A DNA stretch of 9,511 nt from Bacteroidales bacterium (GTDB lineage Bacteria > Bacteroidota > Bacteroidia > Bacteroidales > UBA3824), in assembly GCA_016287995.1 (NCBI GenBank), contig JAEEXW010000086.1, forward strand, positions 1-9,511, in the 5' to 3' direction. The notes below the pieces were generated by a model. The model saw nothing but the letters and a program-made list of their open reading frames with translations. It did no database searches and was not told where the DNA came from. The translations under genes were made by a program, and so were the position numbers. Shown here one piece after another: positions 1-5,966 of this stretch; the first letter of the stretch is position 1, and every line of letters starts with the position of its first letter.

Positions 1-2737
1 GAGCGTCTTTGGTTTTTAGCGTAACCGAGTAGTTGCCGTCTTCCATGTTTTCCAAAAACTTCAAATCCAATTTCAGCGACGATTTTACGGTCATCGTTTT
101 CAAGACTTTTTCTTCTTCCAACTTGTATAAATCGTTGTCAGGTAGCGGCTTATCAAAGTTTTTTAGTTTTTTGACAATCACTTCTACATCACATTCAACG
201 GGTACGTATGAGGCGTTATAAGCAGAAATTTCGAGGTCGCAGAAGTTGTCTTTGCCTTTGAAATACAAATCCGAACTCAAAACGCGGCTCATAAAAATTC
301 CCGCGTAACCTACTGTTTCATAATGTGTTGTTGACTGAGTTTCGCCATTTATGTCGGTAACGTCGATTTTTACTTTGTAAGTGAAAACAAGGTTCAAATC
401 CTCCGGCAGACTTTTGTCGGGTTTTGCGGGAAACTTGATTTCAAATTCGCCGTTTTCGTCGGTTTTAACCTCGCCGTTTGCAACGGATTTTTCTTGCAAA
501 TTATAGCCGAAAAACCACCAACCGTAAAACTTCGGAATTCTTACAACCTCGTATTTTACTTTTGCGTCCTGAATTTTTACACCCGAATAGGAGAGGGCAT
601 TACCTTTAACGATAACTTCTTGATTCAAAGCAATTTGTTTGTCGTTTTCTTTTGTAAAAATTTCAAAAGTCGGGCGTTTGTATTCTTCTACGCTGAAATC
701 ATGCGAACACACAAATTCTGTTGCGCGGAACGTGTAATTGCCTAATACTGCGGAAGTTGGCAGTTCAAAACTATCGTCTGCCGAGCCGTATTCGTTTAGA
801 GTGAGTGCTTTGTTGTATACCTTTTGACGGTTGATGTCAAGAACCGAAATAGTAACTTTTTTATTTTCAATGACTTGTGCGTTGTGGCCGTTTTTGCTGT
901 AACCGACGATTTTAAATTTTACCGTTTGTCCGGGACGGTATATCGCTCTGTCGGTGAATATTTTCAGGTGTAGCGTTTCGTAAGGGTTTACCGCCGAGGA
1001 GATGGTAAGACGTTTTTTGTCCAAAAAATCCCCGCCTTTTTCCGCCGTGAAAAATAGGTTGTAACCCTGAAACTTAATTTCGTCTTTTTTGAAAACGCAG
1101 TCGCCTTTTTTGTCGGAAATTTTTTCGCCGTAAAGGTTGTAAACCCATTTGCCGTTTTTGTATTCTTCGCCGAGAGCCTTAACGGTTGCCCCCTCAACAG
1201 GCAGTCCCGAAACTCTGTCCAAAACTTTTACAATAGTTTCCGCGTTTTCGGGATTTTTGGCTGTAACAGTAATTAAATCAGTTACTTGTAAAAATTTATA
1301 AAGTACGTTATCTTTTTTGAAATCTTTGTCAGTGGAAATCAAAACAGCATAATATCCGAGTTTTTGGCACGGAAGGTTGTATTCCGATTTGCTGGAAGTA
1401 TAATCTGGATTTTTCGTAACGGAGTGAATAAAAGTCTTAGTTTCGGTCATTGCCTTGGAAAATTTTTCTAAATAATTTTCTCTATTGTATTCAGGCGTAT
1501 CATAAAATTTTTTGGAAATTTTGCCGAAACGGATATAAATTTTGTCGGTATTTTGGTGTGTTAATTTCAAAACAATTTCTTGTGTTGACGGCACAAAATT
1601 TTCTCCTGAAAAGTTAACTCCCGGATTTTCAATATTTTGAATGAGATATTTTGCGTTGTTGTAATTTGGGTTTAGTGCCAAAATTTCTTCGGCTTTTTTA
1701 TGCGCTTTTACCTTTTGTTTTTGGATTTCGTAAAATTTTGCGATTTGCCACTTTCTTTTTATAAGTGAGGCGGTGTATTTTTGCGCTTGTTCAATATCAA
1801 GCATTGTGTTTAAATAAAGAAAGTCTTTATCCTCCGATGTTGAAAGTCCGTAATAGTGCGAAAGACGTTTTAAATCGTTGTAAACCAAGATGTTGTTATC
1901 GCCATCGGAATTGGCTTTTAGGAGTTTTTGGTGAATTAAAAACGCTTGATATGCTGCCGAATTTTCCAACTCTTTTCCGCTGAATTTCAGACTCAAAAAT
2001 TCGTCTTTTCCGCTTAAAAGTTTTTCGTTGTTGAAGTCAAATTCATCGTCAAAAACTTCGTAACGCGAAATGTCGTTTTCAAAAAATTCGTCCAAAGCGC
2101 GGTTCAAAACCAAATCGTACAGACTCGGCCAAAGTTCTTCGTCGGGGTGAAGACCAGAAAGAATGTCCTGATAATCAGCGATTTTTTTCTCTTTTAACAC
2201 GCTTTCAGGTTTTATGGATTCCATAAAATGCGACTTTGCCGTGCGTAGAAGTTGTTTTGTGGAATAAGTTTTCACGTTGCCGTCCTTAACTTCAACGTCG
2301 GTGCGTTTGGAAATAGCAAAATATTCCCTTCTGAGGTAATTCATATAAATTTGTCCCAATACAGAGTGCATTACGGCTTTGTCGGCTTCGGGAAAATCCG
2401 AAATTTCCTTTTCCATTTTTTCAAGTTCGGGAAAGAAACCATCGTCAACCGTAGTGTTTTGATAATCAAGACTGTAAATATATGTTTTGATTATTTGCGG
2501 ATAGTTTTTTTCTTTTTTAGCCTTTGCTAAAATTTCCTTAACTTTTTTGTAAGCCTCGTTGGTTTTGTTTTTGTTTTCGAGTGCTTTTACCTCTGCCCAA
2601 AGTTCATTAAACGTAGCGGGCGATTTTGTGAATAAACTTTTGAAATCCATAGTTTTCAAGTTGTTGGAATAACTCTTGTAAACCGTTAAAAACAATCCGA
2701 GAGTTATAATGATTATTATAAAAGTGTGTTTTTTCAT
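1..2737 (-). CDS. Alpha-2-macroglobulin family protein, N-terminal 912 residues (runs off the left edge)
   Basis: Large exported protein of the bacterial alpha-2-macroglobulin (A2M) family. These are periplasmic or surface proteins thought to trap proteases or act in envelope protection. The frame is open from the ATG at 2737 to the window edge, so the C-terminal half is missing, including any thioester motif (CxEQ type). Residues 1-24 form a Sec signal peptide (MKK, then a run of five Ile and a hydrophobic stretch) with no lipobox cysteine. Residues about 30-370 are lysine- and glutamate-rich and look helical, with a TPR-like piece near 340-370. From about 375 the protein becomes beta-rich macroglobulin domains. 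Two family hallmarks are visible: TDRAIYRPGQTV at 595-606 and FSVEEYKRPTFE at 681-692. Family members usually exceed 1,500 residues, so roughly half is probably absent. It is transcribed divergently from malate dehydrogenase; no clear promoter of its own was found. The family call is firm; whether it is a thioester-bearing inhibitor cannot be seen here. Confidence 0.9.
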   Translation of the reverse strand, partial: MKKHTFIIIIITLGLFLTVYKSYSNNLKTMDFKSLFTKSPATFNELWAEVKALENKNKTNEAYKKVKEILAKAKKEKNYPQIIKTYIYSLDYQNTTVDDGFFPELEKMEKEISDFPEADKAVMHSVLGQIYMNYLRREYFAISKRTDVEVKDGNVKTYSTKQLLRTAKSHFMESIKPESVLKEKKIADYQDILSGLHPDEELWPSLYDLVLNRALDEFFENDISRYEVFDDEFDFNNEKLLSGKDEFLSLKFSGKELENSAAYQAFLIHQKLLKANSDGDNNILVYNDLKRLSHYYGLSTSEDKDFLYLNTMLDIEQAQKYTASLIKRKWQIAKFYEIQKQKVKAHKKAEEILALNPNYNNAKYLIQNIENPGVNFSGENFVPSTQEIVLKLTHQNTDKIYIRFGKISKKFYDTPEYNRENYLEKFSKAMTETKTFIHSVTKNPDYTSSKSEYNLPCQKLGYYAVLISTDKDFKKDNVLYKFLQVTDLITVTAKNPENAETIVKVLDRVSGLPVEGATVKALGEEYKNGKWVYNLYGEKISDKKGDCVFKKDEIKFQGYNLFFTAEKGGDFLDKKRLTISSAVNPYETLHLKIFTDRAIYRPGQTVKFKIVGYSKNGHNAQVIENKKVTISVLDINRQKVYNKALTLNEYGSADDSFELPTSAVLGNYTFRATEFVCSHDFSVEEYKRPTFEIFTKENDKQIALNQEVIVKGNALSYSGVKIQDAKVKYEVVRIPKFYGWWFFGYNLQEKSVANGEVKTDENGEFEIKFPAKPDKSLPEDLNLVFTYKVKIDVTDINGETQSTTHYETVGYAGIFMSRVLSSDLYFKGKDNFCDLEISAYNASYVPVECDVEVIVKKLKNFDKPLPDNDLYKLEEEKVLKTMTVKSSLKLDLKFLENMEDGNYSVTLKTKDA

Positions 2738-2814
2738 GTTCTTTTTTTATGTTTTGTTTTGCTAATTGATTGCAAATAAAATAATTTGTTTTAATACAAG
2801 GAAATTTTTTAATG

Positions 2815-2842
2815 TTTTTTTTGAAAAAAATATCAAAAAAAA
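2815..2842. repeat. Perfect 10-bp inverted repeat in the divergent spacer
   Basis: TTTTTTTTGA at 2815-2824 and TCAAAAAAAA at 2833-2842 are exact inverse complements separated by 8 bases (AAAAAATA). The repeat ends 23 bases before the malate dehydrogenase -7 element, so it covers the area just upstream of where the -33 element should lie. It could be an operator, an A-tract bend acting like an UP element, or chance in very AT-rich DNA. The sequence alone does not decide between them. Confidence 0.5.
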
Positions 2843-2865
2843 TTACAACGTAACAAATTGTTTTC

Positions 2866-2873
2866 TATCTTTG
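2866..2873 (+). promoter_or_regulatory. Bacteroidota -7 promoter element for malate dehydrogenase
   Basis: TATCTTTG is an exact match to the Bacteroidota housekeeping sigma -7 consensus TAnnTTTG. No good TTG is present at the usual 17-23 base distance upstream, so the -33 element is weak or absent. Initiation would be expected near 2880, giving a leader of about 30 bases. This supports translation starting at 2913 and not at the upstream in-frame ATG at 2766. Confidence 0.75.
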
Positions 2874-2912
2874 CGGCACTATTTAAGTGAATTTCTTAAA
2901 AATACTATAAAA

Positions 2913-3857
2913 ATGAGTAAAATTACAGTTATTGGAGCAGGCAATGTAGGCGCAACTTGCGCAGATGCCATTGCACGCAGAGACCTCGCAACCGAGGTTG
3001 TTTTATTGGACATCAAACCCGGTATTTCAGAAGGAAAAGCCCTTGACATTTGGCAGACCTCTGCACTCGCAGGTTTCAACCATCAAATCAAAGGTGTTAC
3101 CAACGATTATTCAGCAACTACAAATTCTGATGTTGTTGTTATTACATCAGGTGTTCCCAGAAAACCCGGTATGAGCCGCGAAGACTTAATCGGCGTTAAC
3201 GCAGGTATCGTAAAAAGCGTTACCGAAAACGTTATCAAAGCATCTCCTAATGCAATCATTATCATCGTTTCTAATCCTTTGGACGTAATGACATACGTTG
3301 CTTTCAAGACTGCTAAAACCTTGTCAAGCAAAGTATTCGGTATGGCTGGTACTCTTGATACCGCTCGTTACAAAGCATTCTTGGCAGAAGAAATCGGTGT
3401 AACTCCTTTGGACATTCAAGCACTTTTGTTAGGTGGACACGGTGATACAATGGTTCCGCTTCCGAGATTTACCTCTGTTGGTGGCGTTCCCGTTACTGAC
3501 CTTGTTGCAAAAGACAAACTCGAAGCAATTATCGAAAGAACCAAAAAAGGCGGCGGAGAGTTAACTAACCTTCTCGGCACTTCGGCTTGGTATGCTCCCG
3601 GTACTTCAGCTGCTTACATGGTTGAAGCAATTATCCGCGACCAGAAAAAACTCGTTCCCGTTTGCGCTTACTTAGACGGTGAATATGGTTACAAAGATAT
3701 GTATCTTGGCGTTCCGGTTATCCTCGGCAAAAACGGCGTTGAAAAAGTTATCGAACTCAACCTCAACGCAGAGGAAAAAGCATTGCTCGATGCTTCGGCT
3801 CAGGCTGTTAAGAAAACCTTGGGTGTACTTGATACAATGAACGTTTTGGACAAGTAA
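2913..3857 (+). CDS. mdh: Malate dehydrogenase (NAD-dependent, LDH-like type)
   Basis: Catalyses reversible oxidation of malate to oxaloacetate with NAD in the cytoplasm, in the TCA cycle or, in anaerobic Bacteroidota, the reductive branch toward fumarate and succinate. The product is 314 residues, the normal length for the LDH-like malate dehydrogenases of this phylum. Visible motifs are the Rossmann loop GAGNVG at 8-13, Asp33 at the end of the second strand (favouring NAD over NADP), the active-site loop VPRKPGMSRED with Arg83 and Arg89, Asp149 and Arg152 in TLDTAR, and catalytic His176 in GGHGD. Arg83, where lactate dehydrogenases have Gln, marks this as malate- and not lactate-specific. 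The ATG at 2913 was chosen because the Rossmann strand begins right after it and the promoter lies between it and the upstream in-frame ATG at 2766. There is no Shine-Dalgarno sequence, only an A-rich leader. It is a single-gene unit, with a promoter at 2866 and a terminator at 3881. Confidence 0.97.
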   Translation: MSKITVIGAGNVGATCADAIARRDLATEVVLLDIKPGISEGKALDIWQTSALAGFNHQIKGVTNDYSATTNSDVVVITSGVPRKPGMSREDLIGVNAGIVKSVTENVIKASPNAIIIIVSNPLDVMTYVAFKTAKTLSSKVFGMAGTLDTARYKAFLAEEIGVTPLDIQALLLGGHGDTMVPLPRFTSVGGVPVTDLVAKDKLEAIIERTKKGGGELTNLLGTSAWYAPGTSAAYMVEAIIRDQKKLVPVCAYLDGEYGYKDMYLGVPVILGKNGVEKVIELNLNAEEKALLDASAQAVKKTLGVLDTMNVLDK

Positions 3858-3880
3858 TCATAAGTGTAAAACTTAATTTT

Positions 3881-3914
3881 AAAGCGGAAACTGTAAAAAG
3901 TTTCCGCTTTTTTT
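3881..3914 (+). terminator. Intrinsic terminator of malate dehydrogenase
   Basis: A perfect 12-bp stem (AAAGCGGAAACT at 3881-3892 with AGTTTCCGCTTT at 3899-3910) closes a 6-base loop and is followed by a run of T to 3914. It begins 23 bases after the malate dehydrogenase stop codon. The trailing T-run also contributes bases to the -33 element of the next promoter. Confidence 0.93.
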
Positions 3915-3943
3915 GCATATTAAGGTATTTTTTTGTATCTTCG
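3911..3943 (+). promoter_or_regulatory. Promoter of ornithine carbamoyltransferase
   Basis: A -33-like TTTTG at 3911-3915 is followed, after a 20-base spacer, by TATCTTCG at 3936-3943, one base away from the Bacteroidota -7 consensus TAnnTTTG. The -7 element and the following bases (GCGGCA) closely resemble those of the malate dehydrogenase promoter. The start site should lie near 3950, leaving a leader of about 16 bases before the ATG at 3966. Confidence 0.7.
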
Positions 3944-3965
3944 CGGCATAAAAATTCAGAAAAAG

Positions 3966-4970
3966 ATGACTACGGTAAATTTAAAGAGCAGAAGTTTTCT
4001 CACATTATTGGATTTCTCTACTGAGGAAATCAACTATCTTTTGGACTTGTCAGCCGACTTGAAAAAAGCAAAAAAATCACACACTGAACCTCAGCGTTTG
4101 AAAGGGAAAAATATAGCATTAATTTTTGAAAAGACCTCTACTCGTACGCGCTGTGCGTTTGAGGTTGCAGCCGCAGATCAAGGCGCTCATACGGTTTATA
4201 TTACGCCTTCTGCAAGTCAGTTAGGACACAAAGAATCTGTCGAAGATTCGGCAAGGGTTTTTGGTCGTATGTTTGACGCAATAGAGTACAGAGGTTTTGC
4301 GCAGGAAACTGTTGAAATTTTAGCAAAATATTCTCACGTGCCGGTTTGGAACGGACTTACAAACGAGTTTCACCCGACTCAGGCGTTAGCGGACTTGCTT
4401 ACAATGCGCGAACATTCTTCTAAAAAAGACAACGAAATAAAATTTGCTTTTTTGGGTGATATTCATTCCAATACGTCAAATTCGCTTATGATAATTGCCG
4501 CAAAACTCGGCATGGATTTTCGCCTTGTTGGTCCTAAGGAACTTAATCCCGATGCTGAACTCGTAAAAAAATGTCAGGAAATTGCCTCTGAAACGGGCGC
4601 AAAAATCACAATCACTTCCAATGTAAAAGAAGGCGTTAAAGACTGCGATTTCCTTTACACAGACGTTTGGGTTTCGATGGGCGAAAAGCACGATGTCTGG
4701 GCAGAAAGAATCGCGCTTTTGAAAGACTATCAGATTAATAGTGCCGCAATGGAACTTACCGGCAACAAAAACGTGAAGTTTTTGCATTGTCTTCCGGCTT
4801 TTCACGACATAAAAACCACAACGGGAAAAGAAATTTACGACAAATTCCATATTGACTGTATGGAAGTTACGGACGAAGTTTTTGAAAGCGAGGCTTCAAT
4901 AGTTTTTGACCAAGCCGAAAACCGTCTTCACACAATCAAAGCCGTTATGGTGGCAACATTGGGAGAGTAA
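3966..4970 (+). CDS. argF: Ornithine carbamoyltransferase
   Basis: Transfers the carbamoyl group from carbamoyl phosphate to ornithine to give citrulline and phosphate, in the cytoplasm. The reaction is part of arginine biosynthesis, or runs in reverse in the arginine deiminase pathway. The product is 334 residues, the same length as the E. coli enzymes, and is very similar to them along its length. Motifs seen are the carbamoyl-phosphate loop STRTR at 58-62, the HKESVEDSARV segment near 88, HPTQ at 136-139, the ornithine-binding DVWVSMGE at 233-240, and HCLPAFHD at 274-281 with catalytic Cys275. The SMG loop and HCLP point to true ornithine as substrate and away from the acetyl- or succinyl-ornithine enzymes. 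The ATG at 3966 was chosen because the in-frame upstream start at 3933 lies before the -7 element. The neighbours are not arginine genes, so biosynthetic (argF) and catabolic (arcB) roles cannot be separated by context. It has its own promoter and terminator. Confidence 0.95.
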   Translation: MTTVNLKSRSFLTLLDFSTEEINYLLDLSADLKKAKKSHTEPQRLKGKNIALIFEKTSTRTRCAFEVAAADQGAHTVYITPSASQLGHKESVEDSARVFGRMFDAIEYRGFAQETVEILAKYSHVPVWNGLTNEFHPTQALADLLTMREHSSKKDNEIKFAFLGDIHSNTSNSLMIIAAKLGMDFRLVGPKELNPDAELVKKCQEIASETGAKITITSNVKEGVKDCDFLYTDVWVSMGEKHDVWAERIALLKDYQINSAAMELTGNKNVKFLHCLPAFHDIKTTTGKEIYDKFHIDCMEVTDEVFESEASIVFDQAENRLHTIKAVMVATLGE

Positions 4971-4998
4971 ATATTTTTTAGCATACTTATTAAGTTTT

Positions 4999-5032
4999 GC
5001 GGTTGTAGCCTTACGGGTTGCAGCCGCTTTTT
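4999..5032 (+). terminator. Intrinsic terminator of ornithine carbamoyltransferase
   Basis: GCGGTTGTAGCC at 4999-5010 can pair with GGTTGCAGCCGC at 5016-5027 as a 12-bp stem containing three G-U pairs, with a 5-base loop, followed by five T at 5028-5032. It lies 28 bases after the ornithine carbamoyltransferase stop. The U-tract and the following bases support termination on the plus strand. Confidence 0.85.
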
Positions 5033-5059
5033 CTGTATATGTTGTAAAAAGTTAAAAAC

Positions 5060-5091
5060 TTTGCACATTTTGTTCTAAAAATTTACCTTTG
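5060..5091 (+). promoter_or_regulatory. Promoter of the DUF3108 gene
   Basis: TTTG at 5060-5063 and TACCTTTG at 5084-5091 are separated by 20 bases, matching both Bacteroidota promoter elements and their usual spacing. It is the best promoter in the window. The predicted start site near 5098 leaves a short leader before the ATG at 5115 and falls close to or before the alternative in-frame start at 5103. Confidence 0.82.
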
Positions 5092-5114
5092 CATTTTCAA
5101 AATTGATAATTAAA

Positions 5115-5909
5115 ATGAACAAATTAATCTTCACGCTTTTTTTGGCTTTTTTTGTAGTTGCGGCTAACGCACAGAAAAAAACTGCCGCAGATATTCTTAA
5201 AGAGCATAAAGTTAACACGGCTTTTGAGCCCGGAGAAGAACTCGTTTATGATTTGAAATACGGCATTATAAAAGCCGGCGAATTTTCTATTTCTGTGAAA
5301 CTCGTCCCGGTGGGTTATGATTATTATTTTTACGTTGTCGCAAAATGTTATACAACGGGCGTGGCTGCAAAACTCGCCAAAATTTACGATATTTATGAAA
5401 GTTATTTTGACATTGTAACGGGTTTGCCACTGAAAGCCGTTAGAAATGTTACCGAAAATAATTATAAAAGATACAACGAAGATTTGTTTTTTCAAGATTC
5501 GAGCGTGGTCTATTCAATGAAAAGTGGACGTCATCAACTGCCTGAAAATACACTTGATATAATTTCAGCGTTTTATTTTTCGCGAAAATTTATTTTTGAC
5601 GAAAAATACCAAAAAAACGAATATATGAACCTTACGACTTGGTTCAATGAAGAACTGTATAAATTCAAAATGGCTTATCGGGGAACGGAAAAGGTGAAAA
5701 CTGATTTCGGAAAGTTTGAATGTCTAAAATTTTCGCCGGTTTTGGAAAACGACGCAACTTTCAAAAACGAAGACGACATGGTGGCGTGGTTTACTAACGA
5801 CGGAAACTACGTCCCGGTAAGAATTGTGCTGAAACTTCCGCTCGGAAAAGCAAAATGCGAGTTAAGAAGTTATAAAAATTTAAAAAATAAAGAGGGATTC
5901 TTAAAATAA
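5115..5909 (+). CDS. Secreted DUF3108 domain-containing protein
   Basis: Exported protein of 264 residues in the DUF3108 family, whose function is not established. Residues 1-19 form a clear Sec signal peptide with a likely signal peptidase I site after ANA, leaving Gln20 as the mature start. There is no lipobox, so it should be periplasmic or outside the cell. The domain fills the mature protein. Recognisable family pieces are LVYDLKYGIIKAGEFSISV at 43-61 (alternating beta strands), the helical DIISAFYFSRKF at 148-159, and the closing AWFTNDGNYVPVRIVL near 224-239. ATG 5115 was preferred over ATG 5103, four codons upstream, because it gives the standard MNK signal-peptide start. The gene has its own promoter and no convincing terminator; 57 bases separate it from the next gene, so some read-through into the polyferredoxin gene is possible. 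The family assignment rests on recalled motifs; I cannot assign a biochemical role. Confidence 0.85.
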   Translation: MNKLIFTLFLAFFVVAANAQKKTAADILKEHKVNTAFEPGEELVYDLKYGIIKAGEFSISVKLVPVGYDYYFYVVAKCYTTGVAAKLAKIYDIYESYFDIVTGLPLKAVRNVTENNYKRYNEDLFFQDSSVVYSMKSGRHQLPENTLDIISAFYFSRKFIFDEKYQKNEYMNLTTWFNEELYKFKMAYRGTEKVKTDFGKFECLKFSPVLENDATFKNEDDMVAWFTNDGNYVPVRIVLKLPLGKAKCELRSYKNLKNKEGFLK

Positions 5910-5922
5910 AAAAAAGTTTTTA

Positions 5923-5930
5923 TATATTTG
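5923..5930 (+). promoter_or_regulatory. -7 promoter element for the polyferredoxin-reductase unit
   Basis: TATATTTG is an exact TAnnTTTG match, 37 bases before the ATG at 5967, and would give a leader of about 30 bases. No good TTG lies at the expected distance upstream, where the sequence is A-rich coding end and spacer, so the -33 element is weak. No second -7 element is visible before the following reductase gene. Confidence 0.65.
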
Positions 5931-5966
5931 CACGTTAAAAGATAATTCAAACAATCATTCCTTTAT

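Larger units (their letters stand above)
2738..2912. other. AT-rich divergent intergenic region
   Basis: This 175-bp non-coding stretch separates the divergently transcribed macroglobulin-like gene and malate dehydrogenase. It is dominated by A and T tracts and contains a perfect 10-bp inverted repeat (2815-2824 and 2833-2842) and the malate dehydrogenase -7 element (2866-2873). For the leftward gene the best candidate is a poor match: TTTATTTG on the minus strand at 2780-2773, with TTG at 2799-2797 (spacer 16). It should be treated as a guess. An upstream in-frame ATG at 2766 exists for malate dehydrogenase, but it lies upstream of the promoter. Confidence 0.7.

Noticed and set aside
2252..2530. 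Plus-strand open frame of 92 codons
   Set aside because: It lies antisense to the continuous macroglobulin-like frame, has no promoter or recognisable motif, and is Phe/Val-rich as expected for complement of Lys/Glu-rich coding DNA.
2766..2912. Possible 49-codon N-terminal extension of malate dehydrogenase
   Set aside because: The in-frame ATG at 2766 lies upstream of the -7 element at 2866, the added residues are low-complexity, and the enzyme family starts at the Rossmann strand right after ATG 2913.
3933..3965. Possible 11-codon N-terminal extension of ornithine carbamoyltransferase
   Set aside because: It overlaps the -7 element at 3936-3943, so it would not be transcribed from that promoter; the family length is matched from 3966.
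4476..4850. Minus-strand open frame of 124 codons
   Set aside because: It is entirely antisense to ornithine carbamoyltransferase, whose motifs span it; the translation has no recognisable domain.
5124..5495. Minus-strand open frame of 123 codons
   Set aside because: It is antisense to the DUF3108 gene, which has a promoter, signal peptide and family motifs; the antisense translation looks like random Phe/Ile-rich sequence.
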